From Opisthocomus hoazin (taxonomy: Eukaryota > Chordata > Aves > Opisthocomiformes > Opisthocomidae), in assembly GCF_030867145.1 (NCBI RefSeq), contig NC_134440.1, forward strand, positions 9,610,001 through 9,674,000: a DNA stretch of 64,000 bases, written 5' to 3'. Each line of letters begins with the position of its first letter. The stretch's first letter is position 1. This document shows positions 1 through 8,300 of the stretch, piece after piece. The position numbers and the translations under genes were made by a program. The notes below the pieces were generated by a model. That model worked only from the letters and a program-made list of their open reading frames with translations. It was not told the DNA's origin and searched no databases.

Positions 1-622
1 CCAGTTTCCACGTTGCTGGAGGCATCTCCGCAGAGCCGGCTGCTCCTGCCAAAACCAGAGACGGGGTTTCATGACTGCCCCTCCTTCCCCCACGAGGTCC
101 CAGGCCGGCCCGCGTGCCAGAGGCTCCGGCGGGGCAGGGAGGTGGTTTTTAGAGGGTTTTTTTACCTGGCTGGTGGGGGCTGCTCCCATCCCTCCAGCTG
201 ATCCCGTGGGAAAGCAGCCAAAGCTCGGCTGCTCGTGACCACTTCCAGGTCCTCAGGGCTGGGAAAGCCCAAGATCCTCGCGGATTTGGGGGTTTTAGGT
301 TTGTTGGAGCAGGGTGGTTCTGGGGGGCTGGGGGGGTTTCACTCCCTGAGCTTCAGGAGAAGGCTCTGTGGGGGGAGGCGCAGCCTGGGGTCCCCCCGGT
401 CAGCTCCCCCCCACCCCTGGGATTGTCGGGGTGAGACCGGGTTGAGGGAAAGGGTTGAAGAGTTGAAGAAGCGACAAACCCACCGTGAAGCAAGGCACCG
501 ATCCCCTTACAAACGAACCCAGCTCCCCAGGCCTTGGCCCCAGCCCAAAACGCAGCCTTTTCTGGGGGGTTCAGACCACGGGGACACCTCGGCTGAGCTC
601 GCTGAGCAACAACCAGTTTCCT

Positions 623-1058
623 AGAATCATTTAAGTTGGAAAAGACCTCCAAGATCATCGAGTCCAGCTGTAAACCCAACACTGCCAAGCCCACCACTGA
701 ACCCAGCGCCAGGTCTACGCATCTTTTAAATACCTCCAGGGATGGGGACTCCCCCACTGCCCTGGGCAGCCTGGGCCAGTGCTTGACAACCCTTTTGGTG
801 AAGAAACTTTTCCTGATGTCCAATCTAAACCTCCCCTGCTGCACCTTGAGGCCATTGCCCCTTGTCCTGTCGCCGGTTACCTGGGAGAAGAGCCCAGCCC
901 CCCTCACTCCCCCCTCCTGTCAGGGAGCTGCAGAGAGCGAGAAGGTCTCCCCTCAGCCTCCTCTTCTCCAGCCTGAGCAGCCCCAGCTCCCTCAGCCGCT
1001 CCCCAGCAGACTGGTTCTCCAGACCCTTCACCAGCCCCGCTGCTCTTCTCTGGACATG
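623..1058 (-). mobile_element. CR1 LINE fragment, 5'-truncated
   Basis: On the plus strand this begins with the reverse complement of the CR1 3' end (AGAATCAT, then GTTGGAAAAGACCTC). It continues through conserved CR1 3'-region blocks such as CCTGGGCAGCCTGGGCCAG, TTGCCCCTTGTCCTGTCGCC and GCTCTTCTCTGGACA. Homology fades at about 1058, so about 435 bp of the 3' part remain. No reverse transcriptase frame survives. Confidence 0.88.
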
Positions 1059-1514
1059 AAGTTTGCACCAGTACAGCCCAGTGTCCACCACCATGACCAG
1101 CCCATGGGGACATCCCCTTCTCAGCCCAGCCGTTCATCTCCACTCGCCCTCTGCACCCTGCGGCAGACGGCCCGTGCCCGTGCTGCCAGGCGCTCTGGGG
1201 ACGTGGGGACCAGCGCTCGCCCGCACAGCTCCCGCTCGGGCCTTGGCTCCCGGGCCCTCTGGTTCCTGCTGGGTTTGGGTGCAACCATGGCAGTTGAGCT
1301 TCAAAAAGCTTTTTCCGAAGGGCTTTTGAAGGCCAGAGAACGCTGCACCAAGGACTCTATGGGTGTTTGAGGGGCCGGGGTGTGGGTCCCTGCGGAGCAG
1401 CGAGGGCAGGGGCTGTGCGGTGTCACCCCTCACCTTCCACCCCTCGGAGACACCCTCAGTCTCCAGCGTTTGTGGGAGAGGTTTGGCAGAGGCGTGCGGT
1501 GCACTGGGGATTGC

Positions 1515-1668
1515 TGGAGCCCTGTGGGGCACCCCACGTGGGACCCAACACGGGGGCACCCCCGGCAGGATGGGGTACCCCCCACGGGACACCCCACCTG
1601 GAGCACCCCATGGGGTGCACCCTGCATGGGGCACCCACGTGGGGAACAGCGCGTGGGGCACGCTGTGA
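1515..1668. repeat. Degenerate GGGCACCCC-rich tandem repeat
   Basis: Short units resembling GGGACACCCC, GGGGCACCC and GGGGTGCACCC recur irregularly over about 150 bp. Units are imperfect and alternate strand sense, giving small palindromes such as CCATGGGGTGCACC. It lies inside the RAX2 intron with no sign of coding use. Confidence 0.55.
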
Positions 1669-1693
1669 GGGGCCGACTGGGCATGGTGGGGCT

Positions 1694-1754
1694 CACAGAA
1701 TCACAGAATGTTTGGGGTTGGAAGGGACCTCTGTGGGTCATCTAGTCCAACCCA
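1694..1754 (-). mobile_element. CR1 3'-tail fragment next to RAX2 splice acceptor
   Basis: A roughly 60-bp block matches the reverse complement of the CR1 terminus (ACAGAATCACAGAATG, GTTGGAAGGGACCTC, CATCTAGTCCAACC). Its right edge lies about 20 bp from the AG acceptor at 1774, so CR1-derived sequence occupies the usual branch-point interval of this intron. Confidence 0.85.
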
Positions 1755-1774
1755 CCCTGGCTCTCACCCCGCAG

Positions 1775-2218
1775 GTCTGGTTCCAGAACCGACGAGCCAA
1801 GTGGAGGCGGCAGGAGAAGATGGAGGCCAGCTCCATGAAGCTCCACGACACCCCTGTGCTCTCCTTCAACCGGCCCCCCATGACGCCCAACGTGGGGCCC
1901 ATGAGCAACTCCCTCCCGCTGGACCCCTGGCTGACGTCTCCCATCTCCAGTGCCACCACAGTCCACAGCATCCCCGGCTTCATGGGAGCCCCCCAGGCCC
2001 TGCAGCCCCCCTACGCGGGGCACTCCTTCCTCAACACCCCCCCGCCCATGGCGCAGGGCATGCAGCCCATGGCCCCCGTGCCCTACCAGTGCGGCACCAC
2101 CTTTGTGGACAAGTACCCGCTGGAGGAGGTGGACCAGAGGAGCTCCAGCATCGCCGCGCTCCGCATGAAAGCCAAGGAGCACATTCAGACCATTGACAAG
2201 ACCTGGCAGCCCATTTGA
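1775..2218 (+). CDS. RAX2: RAX2-type retina homeobox protein, terminal coding exon (partial gene)
   Basis: Paired-type homeodomain transcription factor of the Rax family, a nuclear DNA-binding protein acting in eye-field and photoreceptor development. This exon is open from the acceptor at 1774 to TGA at 2216-2218 and encodes 147 residues. It starts with homeodomain recognition helix 3 (VWFQNRRAKWRRQEK), the known RAX exon junction. A Pro/Ser/Met-rich transactivation region follows, with LPLDPWL and IPGF motifs. It ends in a C-terminal OAR motif (SIAALRMKAKEHIQ) and terminal TWQPI. Helices 1-2 and the N-terminus lie before the window. RAX2 rather than RAX is inferred from the neighbours MRPL54-APBA3-TJP3-PIP5K1C, which flank RAX2 in human. 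The full OAR and longer tail look more RAX-like than the shortened mammalian RAX2 as I remember it. Family assignment is near certain; paralogue assignment is likely. Confidence 0.88.
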   Translation, partial: VWFQNRRAKWRRQEKMEASSMKLHDTPVLSFNRPPMTPNVGPMSNSLPLDPWLTSPISSATTVHSIPGFMGAPQALQPPYAGHSFLNTPPPMAQGMQPMAPVPYQCGTTFVDKYPLEEVDQRSSSIAALRMKAKEHIQTIDKTWQPI

Positions 2219-3589
2219 TGAACGCTCCCCGCCACCCCGCCGGCCCCTGGCTCCCAGCGTCGGCTCGGCCCCGGGCCGGGCGAGGAGGATGATGGTGGGA
2301 TGCTCAGCAGGACCAAAGCCGGCACGGGGCAGGGATGCCGGGCTGCGTCTTCCCACCGTCGAGCCAGTGATGCCGGCGGCGGGGAGCAGCCGGGGTGCTG
2401 GTGGGACCCTGCCGCGGGGGAGCACCCCGGCAGCCGCTCCCAGCCCCCCTACCCGGGCTGCGGATCCGGCTGAGGCTCGGGCGTCCAACTGTGCCACCGG
2501 GTCACCCACCCCCCCACCGGACACCTCCTTTCCACACCCCCTTCCCCTTTCCTTTATTATTAATTTCTTTTTTTTTTAATGCTGCAGATTTAAACAAAAC
2601 TGAACAGAAAAGCTCTAGTTTCAGCGGGAGGGGGGGTTTTTAGCCGCGTTGGGTTGTGCCAGTCGACGCGCCGGCGCCGAGCAGACAGTTGTAGCGTGAG
2701 TAAAGAGACAAGCGAACGGCTGCTGCGTGCTGGCGTTGGGTGCTGCCGGGGGCCTGCCCGCCATGCTGCTCGTTAGCGGGGCCGCTCGTTAGCGCACTGG
2801 GGCTGCCGGGCCGGAGCAGCGTCCCCGGGCACGCTCCCACCCCGCTCCCTTGGGGGGCTGCCCGCGGGCCGGACCCTGGCACAGGTGGGCTGGTCGCCAC
2901 GTCCCCGGCGGCTCGGTGAGGGGCATCTGCTCGGCTGTCCTGGGGGCTGCGCCTGACCCCCCTGCCCCCAGCCACTCCCCAGCGGTGCCCGCCGGGTTGG
3001 CGGGAGGGTGGGTGGCAGCGGGACCCCCGCGGCCCCTGGAGGAGGGGGCCGGCTGGGAGAGGCAGGGGGTGGCAGGGGGCCCCGAGGCCGGTTGACCCCT
3101 TGCCAGCAGTTCCTGGCAGGAGGGAGCAGGGTGGCGGTGGCGAGGTGCCACGTCCCCGGGGTCCCCAGTGTGGCTCTACAGCCCTGGGTGAGCGGGTGCC
3201 CTGGGTCCCCAGGGTGCTCCGGGTCCCCGGGTGAGGGAGGCAAGTGCCGACTCTCCCCCCACCAAAACGAGACGTTTCCCCAGAAAAATCTTCCCGCTTT
3301 GGACCCAATGACAGCCACAAACCCTGGCATTGCTGGGGCAGCCCCGTCCCCACCGTGTCCCCACCAAGTCCCTACATCCCCTGCTCGACACCGGCACAGC
3401 CGGTTGCAGCCCCCCACCCCGGGGGTCTCACCCCAACCCCACAGCCCCGGGACCGGACTCCGACGTCCTCACCGCCCCGGGCTCGGGCAGGACTGGCTGG
3501 GATGCCACCGGGCCAGGTGAGGCACTGACCCCGGCGAGACCCTTCTCCTTGTCCTCCGTCCCCCGGCTGCTGCTGCTCGTCTGCTTCGT
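2219..3589 (+). other. RAX2 3' UTR and GC-rich flank
   Basis: No gene is seen after the RAX2 stop. The sequence is GC-rich with a short T-rich patch at 2551-2580 (TTTATTATTAATTTC followed by a T run). No canonical AATAAA lies on the plus strand close to the stop; the first good hexamer is ATTAAA at 3598. The 3' UTR may therefore be up to 1.4 kb long, but the exact end cannot be fixed by eye. Confidence 0.4.
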
Positions 3590-4460
3590 TAGTGACAATT
3601 AAACCTTGAGCAACCCATTAAACGCATAATCGATGCTGCCCCGGCTCCCCAGCCCGGCTAATGGGCCGGGGCCGAGGCGTGCTCCGGCGGGGAGATAATG
3701 AAGCAACGGCCGCGGAAGTAATGGGGTTTGATCCGGGGGACGGGACGCGCTCAATGGGGGCTGCGCTTTTCACATGACATAATGGCCGAGGCTGGCGCCA
3801 GCCCGGGGCACCCCTCGGCCTCCCGCGCGCCGACAAAAGCCGGCTGGCGCGGAGAGCGGGGGGCTCGGCACCCCCCGACCTGTCTGATCGGAGCCTAATT
3901 GGGGCGAGGATGCTCCCCCCGCCATCTCGCAGCCGCGGGGAGGCCCCGAGACGGGGTGTCATCCCCACATCCCATCGCCTTCCCGGCCGTCCATGAGACC
4001 CCACCGCTCCAGTCGCCTTTCCTGCCGAACAGCCACACAAGCAGTGCATTTACGATTCATTAACATCACCCAATATTAAGCTAGAACAGTGCGTGTTTTA
4101 CTCGCAAATATCTGTATCGCGTCCACGGAGGCGAACAGTGCTCGATGCGATAAACGGCGAGCAACCTTCTCGCGTCGGGAGGAGGAGAGGCCCAAACCAG
4201 TCAGTAACTCGTAATTGCCTTGGTACCAGTTTCCGCGTGCCCCGAGTGGGAAGCCCATGAATTTAACATTAGTCGTATTCGGTAGCTCCTGATTTCTCAG
4301 ATGTTGCTATTTCTTTACTTTTTCCGTTGCCGCATCTGCCAACGAAGTTGGTTTCCTCTCGTACCTCACCCTGATGTCCACCACCACTGCTTGGTCACCT
4401 TTCTCCTGCGGTCCCGGGGGGTTATGCGAATTATTTAAATGAGCTAATTGGCATAGGGTG
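3590..4460. promoter_or_regulatory. Candidate noncoding regulatory block rich in homeodomain cores
   Basis: AT-richer than its very GC-rich flanks, with no credible coding frame. About a dozen TAAT/ATTA cores occur, at approximately 3598, 3618, 3625, 3657, 3695, 3719, 3780, 3896, 4056, 4073, 4211, 4268 and 4430-4450. The last cluster reads GAATTATTTAAATGAGC followed by TAATTGG. It lies between the convergent 3' ends of RAX2 and the paracaspase gene. An enhancer role, perhaps for RAX2, is inference. Confidence 0.4.
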
Positions 4461-5313
4461 GCACCGGTGTGCCCCAGGGCATCGTGGCGGGGGGTCAGGG
4501 TGCCCTCGCCAGAGGGGTCGGGGGTCCCTTCCCTCCCGCGGACGCTCAGTGCAGGAACCGGCAGCGTCTCCGGCCCCAGACACCGCCCTCACGCGCAGAG
4601 CCCCGAGCCGCTCGCCCTGCCCGCTTTACTGGGGCTCTCCCCGCTCGCGACCCAGCGCGGCACGGCCGGCGTCAGTGGGGCTGCCGGCGTGGGCGGCCAC
4701 GGCTGGGAAAAATCCAAGCAAAAAGGCATTTTTTTCCCCACCCCTAAATCCCAATCCCAGCCTGAAACCGCTTGCTGCCAGCACAGCCCTGTGCCTGGGG
4801 TTGTACTGGGAGGACTGGGTGCTACTGGGAGAAAAGCAGGCGCTGGGGGGTTCTCCCAGCCCCTCGCAGTGGAGCTGGGATCCTCCCGCCGCTTCTAATC
4901 CCCTCCTGCGGGATTTACCCCCTAATCTGCTTATTTCTCTCTATTTCTCCCAGGGCTGAAGGCAGCCAGCCCTGCCCCGGCGCGACGCCTCGCAGCGGCT
5001 GAGCCGCGGGGCCGGGGGTCCTGGCACGGGGTCCTGGCACGGGGGGCTGGCACGGGGGGCTGGCCCTGGCCTGGGGTCCGGCGCTGGCGCTGCCATGCTG
5101 GGGGACACAGGGTACGCGGGGCTCTGCCGGGGGTCCCGGTCATGCCACCCAGCAAGCCCCGTGCCCCCTGGCACTGGCCGGGATGGGGGTCACCCCCCCG
5201 GGCGCCCACCTCTGCCTGTGTCCCCCCCATCCCGCCCAGCCCCCCAGCACGGCAGACGTGGCCCCAGGGGACTGCGGTGACAGTGGGGATCGGGGAGGGG
5301 CTGTGCTGCCCCT
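4461..5313 (-). other. 3' flank / UTR of paracaspase gene, no other gene
   Basis: GC-rich, with short tandem runs such as GGTCCTGGCACGGGG at about 5018-5060. No coding exon is recognised. A canonical AATAAA on the minus strand (TTTATT on plus) is absent between 2560 and 5313, so the polyadenylation site of the paracaspase transcript is unresolved. Confidence 0.4.
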
Positions 5314-8300
5314 CTAGAGGCTGTGGGAGCCGGGGACCTCGGGGCTCAGGTTCTCCTCGGGGGTGTTGACCCAGGAGCCCCCCGCAGCCCCCCAGCTCCC
5401 GGGGGGGGAGGCGGAGAGGGGGCTGCCGGGCGGCGAGGGGGAGGCCGCCAGGTTGAGCTTGGCGATGAGCGGCTTCCCCACGCTGACCGTCCGCCTCTCC
5501 TCCACGAAGTCGTCCACGCCGCGGTAGCGGTACTGCAGGCAGACGGTGAACGCCAGCTCCCGCTGCGGGGGCACCGGCACCGTGGGCACCCGTCCCGGGC
5601 CACGCCGCGGCCGCGCGGCCCTCCCGGCACTGGCCCCCCGCCCGCGGCCGCTCTTACCCGCAGTTTCTGCAAGCCGCAGAGCCGGCTGTAGAGGCAGCAG
5701 GGTGGGCAGCCGGGGCTCCAGGCGGGTGCCAGCGGGCTGCCCACCTCCTCCGGGCTCTCCTGGTTGGTGCACTTGAGGTCCACGTCCAGCTCCTGCCATG
5801 GACGGCATCCAGCCGCGGAAACCACCATGGGTCCCCCCACCCCGGTTCCCCGGCGTTGCCCCAGCACAGGCTTCAGTGACTCGGTCCCACCTCGGGGATG
5901 TCGGTGAGCTTGGCCTCGCACTTGGCGATGTCCCCGGGGGTGGCCACCACGCGCGTGTAGATGATCATGATGTTGGAGAACTCGGCAGCGAAGCCCAGCT
6001 GGACGGTGACGCCGCAGTCGAAGCGGAGGTGCCGGCTCTCCGGCAGGACTGGGGGGGACGACAGCGAGAGCGGGCTGGGACCTGCTGGTCCTCAGGGCTG
6101 GAGCTGCACCCGCGGGTGAGGTGACCAGGGACGGCGACACGGTGCTCCTGCCACCAGGCTGTGACCAGTGCTGTCCCCCGCGCCGGCGCCGGCCCCGGAG
6201 CGGCCGCGACGCTCACCGTGAGCCTTGGCCCACTGCAGGTTCCTGGCGGAGGCCTCGTCCCGGCCCGGGGAGCGGATGGGGTCCGTCAGAGCTCGTCTCT
6301 CCGAGAGGTTGCTGCGGAGCTCCAGCGCCTGCCGGCCCCGCGTGATCTCCAGCGTGCCCATGTCTGCGGGGTCACGGGGGGTCGGTGGGGGACGCCGGGG
6401 AGGGGTCGCCGTCCCCCGCCACTCCCCACTCACCCTCGGCCACCTTGTCCAGCAGCACTGTGATCTTCTCGTCCTCCAGCAGCCAGCGCTTGAGGAAGGT
6501 GACGAAGATGCCATTAGAGAGCTCGCCCTGGCTCAGCTCGTAGGCTTCGGCGTCCGCGCACCTGCGGGGACAGGGCAGCGGCCGGCTCCATCGTGGGCTC
6601 CATCGCTCCCCGGGAACCAGCCCCACCGGGGCAACAGCCCCTGGGGAAGCCAGAGCCGGGCGCCCGCTGCTTCACCCTCTCCCACCGACCCGTCCGGCCA
6701 CCGCGGCAGGGGGAGGTGGGAGCTGCGGCCGGATCCTGGATGCTTAAAGCATCATCAGCCCGGATCCCTCTGCTCAGGGTGCTGAGCTGAACGCCCTCGG
6801 GTGCTGCCTGCGGCCGAGCCGCGCCGTGGGCATCCCCCTGCCCTGCGCGGGGCTGGGCGCTGCCGCTCGCCCACGGCATCGGCCGGAGGGAGCAGCACTG
6901 CTGATACGCGGAGGGGGAAGACACGGGCGCAAACGGGGCCGGGCCGTGGTGGGGGGCTCTGGGCCAGGGAGGGACAGTCGGCCCCGCTGCCCGTGCCGGG
7001 GGTGGCGGGGAGGGGACCCACGTGGCGTAGCCGAAGACAATGTTGGCTGTGACCTGCAGCGCGCCGACCTGCGGGATGACGTCGTCGTTGAGGTTCCTGC
7101 GAGAGAAGCGTCGCTGGGCAGAGCCGGGAGCTGCTGCCCCCCCCCCCCAAAACCCACCCCACGGCACTCCAGACGCCGGGGTGCCCACCCATCTGCCCAC
7201 CCATCGTGGCGTTTGCTGGCTCAGTGACGCTTTGGAGGATCCATCCAAGGGGTTAGGGTGGGACCCCAGGGACACCCCATCCCGCTCCCCCGGGAACCAG
7301 CACCCACGGGCACCCCTGTGCCGGGAGCTCCCGGTGCCGGCGGCCGGGGCCGGGTCACCTCTTGCGGCACATGTCGAGCAGGAAGATGTTGAGGCCGGTG
7401 CGGCGCTGCTGCATGCTCTGCAGCACCCGCTGCACGCACAGGCAGTGGGCCGAGGTGTAGGAGCTGGGGGCGTCGATGGGCACCATGAAGCTGTTGCCAA
7501 AATTTTCATAGCCGTGCCCCGCGTAGTAGAGCAAACCTGAGGACAGCGGGTGATGTCCCTTGAGCTGCCAGCGCCCGCTTCGTGCCCTGCAGCCCCCCGA
7601 GGCCCCGCCAGCACAAAACCACCCTGTCCCCCCGCAGCCAGAGCCACCCCGGCGGGTGCCACCGCACCGTAGACACCCTTGTCGAGGAGGAGGAGGAACT
7701 CGTTGACGGCCATCAGCATCTCGGCCTTGCGCAGGTCCAGCAGCGAGACCACCTTGAAGTCGAGCTGGCGGAGCAGGGCGCCCAGGGCGTGCACGTCCAC
7801 CATGGGTGCCTTCAGCTGCTTGTGGTGCAGGTAGTGCATGTTCCCGATGAGCAGGGCCACTTTGTCGGTGGCTGCTGGGACGGGAGGGGCAGGCGCTGGG
7901 GACGGAGCTGGACGCTCCCGCTGTCCCCGCCACCCTCAGCCCCAAGAGGTGACCCCTGGTTGCGGCCGCTGTCCCCGGGTATGGGGGTGCCCCAGGGTGC
8001 CCCTGCCTCGCTGGTCTGCTGCACTGCACCCAAAGCACCCCTGGGCAAGCGGAGCCTCGTGGGGTGACACCGGGGACGGTCACAGCCTCACAGGGCCACC
8101 AGCCGCCCCTGGGCAGGCTCTTACCGTACAGCTGGCCAGGGCTGCCGCGCTCCGGGGAGCCTGGAAGAGAGAGACGCCGTGCCACAGCCCCGCGGTGCCC
8201 AGGGAGCGCGGCAGGCAGAGCAGGGGGGGCTGCTCGCTCTGCCCCCACCTACCTCCATCCCCCTCCTGCCAGGAGCCTCCGGAGGCGAAGAGCCGTGGGC

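Larger units (their letters stand above)
1..1774 (+). other. Intron of RAX2-type gene (left part outside window)
   Basis: No coding exon is recognisable here. The first two thirds of the RAX homeodomain (helices 1 and 2) would be expected upstream of the exon at 1775, but no translation in this stretch resembles them, so the window starts inside the intron that splits the homeobox. The stretch holds a minus-strand CR1 fragment, a degenerate GGGCACCCC-rich repeat and a short CR1 tail near the acceptor. The intron ends in CACCCCGCAG at 1774. Several open frames of 60-280 codons here are GC-rich chance frames. Confidence 0.7.
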
